NCBI GenBank assembly: GCA_035604135.1
Contig: DATNJB010000060.1
Location: forward strand, 62,001-126,000
DNA length: 64,000 nucleotides
Direction: 5' to 3'
From: Poindextera sp035604135
GTDB taxonomy: Bacteria; Pseudomonadota; Alphaproteobacteria; Caulobacterales; Caulobacteraceae
The notes below the pieces were generated by a model. That model searched no databases. It was not told the DNA's origin and saw only the letters and a program-made list of their open reading frames with translations. The translations under genes were made by a program, and so were the position numbers. This document shows, one piece after another, positions 24,544 through 32,250 of the stretch (its first letter is position 1; every line of letters begins with the position of its first letter).

Positions 24544-25953
24544 ATGCCTGAACTATGGCGCCTGTCGGCGGGCGAGCTCGCGCGCAAGATCGCCGCCAAG
24601 GAGGTCTCGTCCGTCGAGGTGATCGAGGCCCATCTCTTGCGCATCGAGGCCGTCAATCCAGGGCTGAACGCCATCGTGCGTTTGCTGGCGCACGAGGCCC
24701 GCGCAGAGGCCCGCGCCGCCGATCTTCGTATCGCCGAAGGGGGCCCGTTCGGCCCGCTCCATGGGGTGCCGATGACGGTGAAGGAGAACATCGACATGGC
24801 CGGGCTGCCGTCGACCTGGGGCGTCCGGCCCCTGGCCGGCGCGGTCGTTCCCCTCGACGCACCGGTGGTCGAGCGGATGCGCGCCGCGGGCGCCATCCCG
24901 ATCGGGCGCACCAACCTGCCGGACATGGCGCTCCGCGTGCACACCGACTCGAGCCTGCATGGCCTCACCCGCAACCCCTGGAATGCAGACCGCACCTGCG
25001 GCGGCTCCAGCGGCGGAGAGGCGGTCGCTCTGGCGACAGGGATGAGCCCGATCGGGCTCGGCAACGACATCGGCGGATCGCTGCGCAACCCGGCCAACGC
25101 CTGCGGCATCGCCTCCATCCGCCCCTCGTTCGGCCGCGTTCCCGACGCCGGACTCGTTCCCGTGGCAGACCGACTGCTCGCCGTGCAGCTGATGGCCGTG
25201 CAAGGCCCCATGGCCCGACGTGTCGCCGACGTGCGGCTGGGGCTCCAAGTCCTGATGGGGGCGCATCCGCGCGACCCCTGGTCCATCGACGCGCCGTTCG
25301 ACGGGCCGCCGCTCACCCGCCCGATCCGCGTCGCCGTGGCGGCCGAGCCTCCCGGTGGGCCTGTCGACCAGGCCGTCGCCGCCGCGGTGCGTCGGGCCGC
25401 CGATGCGCTCGCCGACGCCGGGTACGACGTCGTGGAGGCCTGTCCGCCCCGCTATGAAGAGGCGGTCGCGGTCTGGGCGCGTTTCATCATCGGCGACTAT
25501 GCCTCGGTGCTGGACCAGCTGGCGCCGATGATGGGGGCCGACGCCTTGGCCTTCTTTGGCGCGGCGAACGCCAGCGTGTCCCCGCTCGCCAACGCCGCCG
25601 ATATGTCGCGCCTGCTCGCCCAGCGCGACGGCGTCGCGCGCGATTGGTCGCTCTTCCTGGCGGAGCATCCGCTGATCCTCACCCCGACCTGGGCGACGCT
25701 GCCGTTCGAGGTGGGGTTCGACGTCGCCAGCCCGGAAAGCGCGCTGGCGACGCTCGAGCTGATGCGGCCCGTGACGCCGGCCAACCTGCTTGGGCTCCCC
25801 TCGGCCTGCGTGCCAGCGGGGCGCGACGAGGCGACCAACCTGCCGATCGGGGTGCTCGTGACCGGCGCAAGGCTGCGCGACGACCTCTGTCTCGATGCCG
25901 CCGAGACGATTGAGGCCAGGCTCGGCCTGGAGACGCCGATCGATCCCGCCTGA
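24544..25953 (+). CDS. amidase (amidase-signature family)
   Basis: 469 residues. The Ser-cisSer-Lys triad is complete: Lys in MTVKENIDM (about residue 79), cis-Ser in CGGSSGGEAVAL and nucleophile Ser in GNDIGGSLRNPANACG. C-terminal ILTPTWATLPFEVG and NLLGLPSACVPAGRDE are family features. It hydrolyses an amide to acid plus ammonia or amine in the cytoplasm. ATG at 24544; GTG 24526 is an alternative. Followed 68 bp later by the phosphotransferase on the same strand. Substrate unknown, GatA function unlikely because gatB/gatC are absent. Confidence 0.9.
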   Translation: MPELWRLSAGELARKIAAKEVSSVEVIEAHLLRIEAVNPGLNAIVRLLAHEARAEARAADLRIAEGGPFGPLHGVPMTVKENIDMAGLPSTWGVRPLAGAVVPLDAPVVERMRAAGAIPIGRTNLPDMALRVHTDSSLHGLTRNPWNADRTCGGSSGGEAVALATGMSPIGLGNDIGGSLRNPANACGIASIRPSFGRVPDAGLVPVADRLLAVQLMAVQGPMARRVADVRLGLQVLMGAHPRDPWSIDAPFDGPPLTRPIRVAVAAEPPGGPVDQAVAAAVRRAADALADAGYDVVEACPPRYEEAVAVWARFIIGDYASVLDQLAPMMGADALAFFGAANASVSPLANAADMSRLLAQRDGVARDWSLFLAEHPLILTPTWATLPFEVGFDVASPESALATLELMRPVTPANLLGLPSACVPAGRDEATNLPIGVLVTGARLRDDLCLDAAETIEARLGLETPIDPA

Positions 25954-26021
25954 GCGTCTCCGCCTTGCTCTTGCTTCGCCCGCGGCGATAGTCCTTGCCG
26001 GAAAGCGCGGAGGACGTTCGC

Positions 26022-27092
26022 ATGACCGAGCCGGGCAAGGCCGCGGTCCCAGGGGGCGACCAGGACTGGGAGGCGTTGGTTCCGCTGGACGCGCTCGCCG
26101 GCTGGATGGACGTGCGCGGCCTGGGCGCCGGGCCGATCGAGCGTCCGAGACTGCTGGCCGGCGGCACGCAGAACATCCTCTTACGCTTCGACCGCGGCGG
26201 CCGCGCCTACCTGTTGCGCCGCCCGCCCAAGCACCTGCGCGGCAACTCCAACGAGACCATGCGGCGCGAGGCGCGTGTGCTGGCGGCGCTCGCCGGGACC
26301 GACGTCCGCCATCCGGGGCTGATCGCCGCCTGCCCGGAGGAGGACGTGATCGGCGCGGCCTTCTATCTGATGGAGCCGGTCGAGGGCTTCACGCCACGCG
26401 ACGAGATGCCAGCCTTGCACGCCGGCGATCCGAAGATCCGCCATCAGATGGGGCTCGAGATGGCCGACGCCATCGCCGCGCTCTCGAGGGTGGACCACGT
26501 CGCGCGCGGGCTCTCGGACCTTGGCCGCCCCGACGGTTTCCTAGAGCGTCAGGTTCCCCGCTGGCGCGCCCAGCTGGAGAGCTATCACGAGCACCCCGGC
26601 TGGCCGGGCCTTGCGGGCCTCCCTGGCGTGGACGCGATCGGGCGCTGGCTCGACGACAACCGGCCGAGGGACTACCGCCCCGGCCTGATCCACGGCGACT
26701 TCCACTTCGGCAACGTGCTGTTCCGCTACGACTCCGGCGCCATCGCCGCGATGGTCGACTGGGAGCTGGTGACCGTCGGCGAGCCGAGGGTCGACCTCGG
26801 CGTCCTGCTATCTAACTGGGCTGAGGATGGCGCCGAGACCGGGCCGGTCATGCCCTGGTCCGGCTTCCCGACCCGCGCGGCGTTCATCGCCCGCTACGCC
26901 GAGATGAGCGGCCGCGACGTCTCGGCCGCCGATTGGTACGAGGTGCTGGCCTGCTACAAGATCGGCTGCATCCTGGAAGGCACCTACGCCCGCGCCTGCG
27001 CCGGCCGCGCGCCGAAACCCACCGGCGATGCCCTCCACGCCCGCACCTTGGGCCTCTTCGAGCGAGCGTTGAGCAAGATCGCCGGCGCGTAG
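26022..27092 (+). CDS. APH-fold kinase, ACAD10/ACAD11 (LvaA)-like
   Basis: 356 residues; ATG behind GGAGGA. APH fold: LLAGGTQNILLRFD glycine loop, AYLLRRPPKHL with the ATP-binding region, REARVLAAL, catalytic LIHGDFHFGNVLF and metal-binding VDWELVTVGEPRVDLG. The phrase LRRPP...GTDVRHPG...DVIGAAFYLMEPVEG is characteristic of the branch that includes the kinase domain of eukaryotic ACAD10/ACAD11 and Pseudomonas LvaA, which phosphorylate 4-hydroxyacyl-CoA so that it can be isomerised or eliminated. That activity is therefore plausible but unproven here; no lvaC-like gene is adjacent. Confidence 0.8.
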   Translation: MTEPGKAAVPGGDQDWEALVPLDALAGWMDVRGLGAGPIERPRLLAGGTQNILLRFDRGGRAYLLRRPPKHLRGNSNETMRREARVLAALAGTDVRHPGLIAACPEEDVIGAAFYLMEPVEGFTPRDEMPALHAGDPKIRHQMGLEMADAIAALSRVDHVARGLSDLGRPDGFLERQVPRWRAQLESYHEHPGWPGLAGLPGVDAIGRWLDDNRPRDYRPGLIHGDFHFGNVLFRYDSGAIAAMVDWELVTVGEPRVDLGVLLSNWAEDGAETGPVMPWSGFPTRAAFIARYAEMSGRDVSAADWYEVLACYKIGCILEGTYARACAGRAPKPTGDALHARTLGLFERALSKIAGA

Positions 27093-27111
27093 CGACGGCG
27101 GCTCAGAATTC

Positions 27112-27203
27112 GACCGCCAAGCGCGCCAAGGACGCCAAGGGTGCAGCGGCAACCGTCGCGCCTCGTCTTGGCGCACCTTGGCGATCTTGGCGTCCTTGGC
27201 GGT
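27112..27203. repeat. inverted 9-mer repeat, second copy
   Basis: Left arm 27112-27140 (CCGCCAAGCGCGCCAAGG core) and right arm 27167-27203 (CTTGGCGCACCTTGGCG ... CTTGGCGGTC) form an imperfect inverted repeat of CCAAGNNNG-type units: three units in the left arm, four in the right. The terminal 19 bp match 17 of 19. Same architecture as 7669-7763 but with different variable bases. It lies in the gap between convergent genes ending at 27092 and 27240. Confidence 0.75.
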
Positions 27204-27239
27204 CAGATAGGGCGGTCCCGCTTTCGCGGGCTCGCAAGG

Positions 27240-28274
27240 TTAGAGCGTCGGGTCCGGGGCGATCTGAACGATCATCTTGCCGAAGTTGTCGCCGCGCAGC
27301 ATCTCGGCGAACGAGGCGGGGATGCTCTCAAGACCCTGGCGGATGTCCTCGCGGTACTTGAGCTTTCCGGCCGCGACCGCTGGCCCGACTTCCGCCAGCA
27401 TCTGGTCGTGATGGCCGATATAGTCGCCAACGAAGAGGCCCTGCACCTTCACGCCGCGATCGCGAAAGATGGCCTCGCCCTTCTTCATCAGCTCGGCGCG
27501 GGCGTCGGTCCCCGCCGGGTCGCCGTAGAAGGCGATCAGCCCGCAGATGGTCATCCGCGCGCCAGTGTTGAACAGCGGTAGCACCGCGTCGAACACCGCG
27601 CCCCCGACGTTCTCGAAATAGACGTCGACGCCGGCCGGACATGCCGCCTTCAGCTCGGCGGCCATCGTGGGCGAGAGGTGCGAGACGCAGGCGTCGAAGC
27701 CGAGCTCGTCGACGACGAACCGGCACTTGGCCGCCTTGCCGGCGATGCCGACCACCCGCAGGCCGCGAAGCTTGGCCAGCTGGCCCGCGATCTGGCCGAC
27801 CCCGCCGGACGCGGCCGAGACCACCGCCGTCTCGCCGGCCTTCGGCTCGCATTGCAGCCCCATGCCGGCGTAGGCGGTCAGCCCCAGCATGCCGAGCACG
27901 CCCACCGCCTGCGAGATTCTTCCCTGCGCCGGATCGAGCTTGCGCGGGACCATGTAAGCGGGCCGCTCGACCCCTTCGCCCATCAGGCCGTACTCGGCCC
28001 AGCCATTGGTGTTGAACACCAGATCGCCGGCCTTAAAGCCGTCCATGCGGCTCTCGACCACCTGCGCGACGGTGCGCGCGTGGCAGGGGGCGCCGAGCGG
28101 CTCGACCCCGCGCTTCTTGTAGCCCCACTGGTAGGGGTCGAGAGAGACGTAGAGGGTCCGGGTCAGCGCCTGGCCCGGACCGGGGTCGGGCGTCGGACCC
28201 TCGCGCAGCACGAAGCTATCGGCCTCCGGCCAGCCGCCCAGCGGCTTGCCCGACAGCGTCCAGTATCGGTTCAT
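27240..28274 (-). CDS. CurA-like NADP-dependent oxidoreductase (MDR family)
   Basis: 344 residues, zinc-free medium-chain reductase of the leukotriene B4 dehydrogenase/CurA branch. The start MNRYWTLSGKPLGGWPEADSF matches the family, followed by LDPYQWGYKKRG, the nucleotide loop VVSAASGGVGQIAGQLAKLRG, GIAGKAAKCRFVVDELG and VDVYFENVGGAVFDAVLPL. Reduces the C=C bond of enones or enals with NADPH. No zinc ligands. Single gene, divergent from the GNAT gene at 28360. Confidence 0.9.
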   Translation of the reverse strand: MNRYWTLSGKPLGGWPEADSFVLREGPTPDPGPGQALTRTLYVSLDPYQWGYKKRGVEPLGAPCHARTVAQVVESRMDGFKAGDLVFNTNGWAEYGLMGEGVERPAYMVPRKLDPAQGRISQAVGVLGMLGLTAYAGMGLQCEPKAGETAVVSAASGGVGQIAGQLAKLRGLRVVGIAGKAAKCRFVVDELGFDACVSHLSPTMAAELKAACPAGVDVYFENVGGAVFDAVLPLFNTGARMTICGLIAFYGDPAGTDARAELMKKGEAIFRDRGVKVQGLFVGDYIGHHDQMLAEVGPAVAAGKLKYREDIRQGLESIPASFAEMLRGDNFGKMIVQIAPDPTL

Positions 28275-28359
28275 TGGCGCCTCCCGCGCTCATTCGCCCC
28301 GCTCTCTACGGTCCGGCGCGAGGGGTTGGCAATCGAACCGGCGTGGGCGAAGGAGCCTG

Positions 28360-28839
28360 ATGAGCTTCCGCCAGCGCGACTTCGACCCGGCGATCGACAA
28401 GACCGCCGCGCTCTCCTTCATCGATGGCTCTCAGGCCTTCGAGCATGCGATCGAGTCGGATCGCCGGCTGGATTCCGCCGTCGCTGGCGAGTGGTATGCC
28501 GTTCTCCTCGATCGGGTGGCTAAGGGCAGCGGCCGGATCTTCATCGCCGAGCAGGAGGCACGCCCGATCGGCTGGGGAATCTTCCTCGTCGAGAACGCCC
28601 CGCTCTACGTCGTCGAGGAGAAGCGGCGCGAGGGCTTCATCATCGAGCTCTACGTCGTCGACGCGATGCGGGGACAGGGTGTCGGTCAGGCGCTGATCGC
28701 GGCCTGCGAGGACGAAGCGCGTCGGCTGGGCCTGCAGCGCATCATGATCGGCGTGCTGGCCGGCAACCGGCGCGCCGCCGAAATCTACCAACGCGCCGGT
28801 TATGCCCCCTATCAGCTGGAACTCGCCAAGTCCCTCTAG
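28360..28839 (+). CDS. GNAT-family N-acetyltransferase (2)
   Basis: 159 residues, ATG with AAGGAG seven bases upstream. The acetyl-CoA loop is FIIELYVVDAMRGQGVGQALIAACEDEA (R-G-Q-G-V-G), followed by LQRIMIGVLAGNRRAAEIYQRAGYAPYQLEL, the usual strand-beta5 and aromatic C-terminal region. N-terminal KTAALSFIDGSQAFEHAIESDRRLD. It acetylates an unknown amine. Separate from neighbouring genes by 85 bp on the left and 33 bp on the right. Confidence 0.85.
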   Translation: MSFRQRDFDPAIDKTAALSFIDGSQAFEHAIESDRRLDSAVAGEWYAVLLDRVAKGSGRIFIAEQEARPIGWGIFLVENAPLYVVEEKRREGFIIELYVVDAMRGQGVGQALIAACEDEARRLGLQRIMIGVLAGNRRAAEIYQRAGYAPYQLELAKSL

Positions 28840-28872
28840 CGGCCGCCGCGCGCGGTACTGTATGACAGTTAT

Positions 28873-29070
28873 GTGACATATACCGTCCTGCACGGCGCGG
28901 CTGACAGCCCCTCGGAGCACGCCGCCGACACCCTCGGCGCCGCCGCCCGTATCGCCGTCGCCTTCGTGCGCGAAGACCGCCGCCACGTCCGCGTGCGCTG
29001 TCCTGACGGCGCGGTGATGGATTTCCAGGCCTTCCAGGAAGCCGTCTTCCAGGGCGACCTGAAGGACTAG
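28873..29070 (+). CDS. small hypothetical protein (65 aa)
   Basis: GTG start with no convincing ribosome site; soluble protein beginning MTYTVLHGAADSPSEHAAD and ending VMDFQAFQEAVFQGDLKD, which has the balanced composition of a real protein. The stop overlaps the convergent universal stress gene's stop. No domain recognised. An ATG at 28871 in another frame is followed directly by TGA and cannot be the start. Might be an overcall. Confidence 0.45.
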   Translation: MTYTVLHGAADSPSEHAADTLGAAARIAVAFVREDRRHVRVRCPDGAVMDFQAFQEAVFQGDLKD

Positions 29071-29543
29071 GCCGTCACCGTCTCGCGCATCGCCGCCTCG
29101 AAGGCCTCGTCGCTGATCGGGTTGCGGCAGAGGATCAGGCTGCAGGGCACGTGTTCGCTGAGGTAGGCGCCGGTCGCGCCTGACCACCAGCGCGCCAGCA
29201 GACTCTGCTTGCGGTGGCCGACGACCACCAGGTCCGCCTGGATCTCACGCGCGACGGCGCCGATGGTCGGCGCAGGCTCGCCCACCACCAGCCGCGCGAC
29301 GGGATCGAAGCCGAAGGACTTGAGCCGCTCGACGCCGCGCTGCAGCTGTTCCCTGTAAGCCTCGGCCATCTTGGGGACGACGCCGCCCTGGGCGCCCTCG
29401 ACCATGAGAACGCCGCCGGTCTCGGGCACGACTGAGAGCAGGAACACCTGCGCGCCGCAGGCCTTGGCGATCAGCGCCCCCTCGCGCAGCGCGATCGCGC
29501 CCTCGCGCGAGCCGTCGTAGGCAAGCAAAATCCGCTTGTACAT
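29067..29543 (-). CDS. universal stress protein (UspA family)
   Basis: 158 residues, single Usp domain: YKRILLAYDGSREGAIALREG at the start (Asp of the ATP-binding family), VFLLSVVPETGG, PAPTIGAVAREIQADLVVVGHRKQSLLARWW and a C-terminal EHVPCSLILC. The GxxGx9G(S/T) ATP motif is degenerate (GHRKQ ... SGATG), so ATP binding is uncertain. ATG preceded by AGGAGG. Probably a stand-alone stress-related gene. Confidence 0.9.
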   Translation of the reverse strand: MYKRILLAYDGSREGAIALREGALIAKACGAQVFLLSVVPETGGVLMVEGAQGGVVPKMAEAYREQLQRGVERLKSFGFDPVARLVVGEPAPTIGAVAREIQADLVVVGHRKQSLLARWWSGATGAYLSEHVPCSLILCRNPISDEAFEAAMRETVTA

Positions 29544-29682
29544 GGCGATCGCCTCCTGCCTTCAGATCTCACCCTAACGCATGGAGCCGGCAAGGGGCGC
29601 CCACTCACCGAGCCAGCAGGTTGCCGTGGCCCAGGCAGACGCCGAGCACAGGAACCTGGCCGGTCGGGCAGATCCCGTTGCC

Positions 29683-30546
29683 TCAGAGATCGAGGTCCAG
29701 CCCGAACTCGGCTTTCGCCATCGCCATGTACTCGGCGTCGGTGAAGGCGCCCATCGCCACCATCTCCTCGTCGGTCTTGCTCCGCCGCCAGGCGATGAAG
29801 GGCTCGGCGTCGGGGCCGACCGGGTGGCGCAGGAGGTCTGTCTCGCCCTTGGCGATCGCGACGATCCGTACGGCGACGATGTCGGGCGGCACTGGGTGCT
29901 CGAGGGACGAGTTGAACAGCGCCATCAGCCGCCGGCCTTGGGGGTAAGGGCTGTTCTCGATCAGGGGTGGAACCTTGCCGAAGATGGCGGTCGCGATCAC
30001 GCCTGGCTCGATCAGGGCGACGCGCACGTTGAATGCCTTCATCTCCTGGGCCAGACACTCGGTCATCGCCTCGACCGCCCACTTCGACGCCGCGTACGCC
30101 GACTGCGGCGCGTTGGCGATCCGCCCTGCGACCGAAGAGACGTTGATGATGCAGCCGCTCCGTCGCGCTCGCATGCCCGGCAACACCGCCTTGGTGCAGC
30201 GATGCACGCCGAAGAAGTTGGTCTCCATCACCTCCCGAAACTCGTCCAGCGGCATCTCCTCGACCGCGCCGACGCCCCCGCCGACGCCAGCGTTGTTGAC
30301 CAAGAGGTCGACCCGGCCCTCGGCCCTCAGCACCCCGGCGATCGCCTCGTCGACCGAAGCGTCGTCGTCGACGTCGATGCGGATCGGAACGATGCGGACG
30401 TTCTCGTTCGATGCGACGCTCTTCAGCGGCTCGGCGGCGCCCAGGTTGCGCATGCCGGCGTAGACGACGAAGCCCGCGCGCGCCAGCGCGACGGCCGAAG
30501 CCTGGCCGATGCCGGTGCTGGTCCCGGTAATAATGGCGATTGGCAT
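29683..30546 (-). CDS. SDR-family oxidoreductase (3)
   Basis: 287 residues from ATG 30546, preceded by GGGGGAATTC; 21 extra upstream codons are rejected. Classical SDR motifs: AIITGTSTGIGQASAVALARAG, VDLLVNNAGVGGG, NVSSVAGR and YAASKWAVEAM. The C-terminal YPQGRRLMALF and GPDAEPFIAWRRSKTDEEM regions align well with the SDR at 7799-8671, making the two paralogues. Reversible alcohol/ketone redox with NAD(P)(H). Same direction as and 101 bp downstream of the SDR at 30648. Confidence 0.85.
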   Translation of the reverse strand: MPIAIITGTSTGIGQASAVALARAGFVVYAGMRNLGAAEPLKSVASNENVRIVPIRIDVDDDASVDEAIAGVLRAEGRVDLLVNNAGVGGGVGAVEEMPLDEFREVMETNFFGVHRCTKAVLPGMRARRSGCIINVSSVAGRIANAPQSAYAASKWAVEAMTECLAQEMKAFNVRVALIEPGVIATAIFGKVPPLIENSPYPQGRRLMALFNSSLEHPVPPDIVAVRIVAIAKGETDLLRHPVGPDAEPFIAWRRSKTDEEMVAMGAFTDAEYMAMAKAEFGLDLDL

Positions 30547-30647
30547 GAATTCCCCCTGGCGGCGTCGACGGCCGCGGTCCACCCGACCGGCCCACAGCCG
30601 GATAGTCAAGCTTGTTTACGGTTCGCCGGCAGGGCGCTGCCGGCCAC

Positions 30648-31376
30648 TCAGAGCATCGGCCCGCCGCCATCGACCCGCAGCACCTGGCCTGTCGTGTAGC
30701 CGCCGCGCATCAAATAGAGGTAGGCCTCGGCGACCTCCGCCGGCTCGCCGATGCGCGCGATCGGCTGGCGCGCGGTCATCCGCTCGAACGACGCCGCGCG
30801 CGTCTCCTCGGGGATGGAGTCCCAGACGCCGGTGCGGATGCCAGCCGGGCAGACGCAATTGACGCGCAGCGGCGCGAGATCGACCGATAGCCCCAGCACC
30901 AGATGCTCGATCGAGCCGGCCATGGCGGTCGAGAGCGGCGTGCCCTTGCGCGGCCGGTGCGCGATCGTGCCGTTGGTCAGCGTGATCGAGCCCTCCGGCG
31001 ATATGTGCCCCAGGGCGTGCTTGATGGCCCTGACCGCACCCCAGTAGCGGACGTCCTGCAGACCCTTGGCCGCCTCGAGGTCGGTCTCGGCCAGCGCTGT
31101 GGGCGTGCGCAGGTTGCTCCAGTCGCCGGCGGTGAACACCAGATGGTCGAAGGCGCCGACGCCCGCGAAGAAGGCCTCGACGTTGCCTTCGTCGCGCACG
31201 TTGACAGCCCGCCCGCTCGCCGCCTGGCCGAGCTTGCCGACCGCGCCATCGACGTTCGCCTGCTGGCTCGACCCCACCACCACCGACGCGCCATCGCCGA
31301 TCGCGGTCTCCGCGACCGCAAACCCGATCCCCGACGTGCCGCCGATCACGACGACGCGCTTGCCTTCAAGACCCAT
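30648..31376 (-). CDS. divergent SDR-fold protein (4) lacking Tyr-Lys
   Basis: 242 residues from ATG 31376 (AGGAGG upstream; GTG 31379 precedes it). N-terminal VVVIGGTSGIGFAVAETA and DGASVVVGS make a Rossmann SDR start and the C-terminus RVNCVCPAGIRTGVW and TGQVLRVDGGG is typical. At the active-site helix it reads TAMAGSIEHLVLGL, with no YxxxK pair, and TLTNGTIAHR replaces the usual catalytic Ser strand. It is likely catalytically altered, or uses other residues. Neighbour of SDR (3). Confidence 0.75.
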   Translation of the reverse strand: MGLEGKRVVVIGGTSGIGFAVAETAIGDGASVVVGSSQQANVDGAVGKLGQAASGRAVNVRDEGNVEAFFAGVGAFDHLVFTAGDWSNLRTPTALAETDLEAAKGLQDVRYWGAVRAIKHALGHISPEGSITLTNGTIAHRPRKGTPLSTAMAGSIEHLVLGLSVDLAPLRVNCVCPAGIRTGVWDSIPEETRAASFERMTARQPIARIGEPAEVAEAYLYLMRGGYTTGQVLRVDGGGPML

Positions 31377-31379
31377 CAC

Positions 31380-31640
31380 CTGCCTCCTCGTTCGCGGGAT
31401 CGATACTAGCGCGCCTTCTTCCTATTGCGGGAGGAGGCGCCGCCTGACGCCGACGGATCAGCGGGCGCGCGCCTCTCTCGGATGTCTCGCCCGCCGCACG
31501 ACGCCGCCGAGCGTTAAGACAAATCCTTCACCGACTTAAGTAGTTCCCGTCAATGGGTTGTGGAAAAACATAAGAGGGACAAGGGTTCGCCGTAGCGAAC
31601 TTAATAGCTTTTTGCTCGATCGATGTGTATCGTGGCGGAC
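31380..31640. other. intergenic AT-richer region with small hairpin
   Basis: About 260 bp without a supported gene. Composition drops: bases 31561-31620 are 43 percent G+C by direct count, well below the neighbours. A hairpin GTTCGC-CGTA-GCGAAC (31585-31600) is followed by TTAATAGCTTTTT (31601-31613), which could be a terminator on the plus strand or an upstream regulatory structure for the gene at 31641. I see no transposase remnants or direct repeats. Confidence 0.4.
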
Positions 31641-31856
31641 ATGTCAGTATTCTCGATGCGATTCCACTGGAAGCCGGGAGAGGCAGAACCTCCTCGGGCC
31701 GGTCCGTTCGCGCTTGAGGCAAGCGAACAGGCCGATGCGCTCACGGAAGCCGACCAGCGTTGGCAAACGCAGCCGTATCGCCAGCGACCAAGAGGCTATC
31801 GGGTCTTTCGGAACGATGGTGGCGGGCTCATCTGTCGGCACGAGCCGCCACAGTGA
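31641..31856 (+). CDS. small hypothetical protein (71 aa), coupled to the GcrA-like gene
   Basis: ATG 31641 (upstream in-frame ATG 31623 possible). The product MSVFSMRFHWKPGEAEPPR... is soluble, with EASEQADALTEADQRW and a basic QPYRQRPRGYRVFRNDGGGLICRH tail. No domain known to me. Its TGA (31854-31856) overlaps the GTG of the next gene (GTGA), so the two would be translationally coupled. The region has lower G+C than its neighbours. Confidence 0.5.
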   Translation: MSVFSMRFHWKPGEAEPPRAGPFALEASEQADALTEADQRWQTQPYRQRPRGYRVFRNDGGGLICRHEPPQ

Positions 31857-32191
31857 CCGGCGTCAGTGTCAGCTGGGTCGCGTCTGAGTCGGCCAAGGCG
31901 CCATCGCCACCCAAGCCGCAGGCTCCAACTGCGCCATGGAGCCTGCGCGGCATCCCCGACATGGCGTCTGGCATGAAACGCGAGTCGATCCGGTTCTTTG
32001 ATCGCGCCGCCGACCAATGCGCATGGCCGACCGGTCCCGTCGATGAGCCGGGTCAGATGGACATGGCCATATGCGGCGCACCGACGAACGGGGCCTGCTA
32101 CTGCTCGGCCCACGTCAAGATGAGCCGCGATGGCGTGAAACGGGCGCGGCCATCTGTCCCGCCCGACGCGAACGTGAAGACGTCGGCGTAG
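31853..32191 (+). CDS. GcrA C-terminal-domain-like small protein
   Basis: 112 residues from GTG 31853, overlapping the previous stop. Its C-terminal half contains C56-x-W-P-x-G, C74-G and Y83-C84-x2-H87, the same pattern as the conserved C-terminal motif of the GcrA cell-cycle regulator (CxWPIGDP ... CG ... YCxxH). GcrA itself also has an N-terminal DNA-binding helix-turn-helix (WTDERV...GxTRNAVIGK), which is absent; the N-terminal part here is Pro/Ala-rich. So it looks like a stand-alone GcrA-type partner-binding domain. In GcrA this domain binds sigma70; an effect on transcription is inference. ATG 31961 or 31973 are alternative starts. Confidence 0.55.
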   Translation: MTGVSVSWVASESAKAPSPPKPQAPTAPWSLRGIPDMASGMKRESIRFFDRAADQCAWPTGPVDEPGQMDMAICGAPTNGACYCSAHVKMSRDGVKRARPSVPPDANVKTSA

Positions 32192-32250
32192 GCGCACCGC
32201 CGGCAATCCCTGACCTTGGCAAAGGCTCGGCGAGGCCGTAGCGCTGGGGG

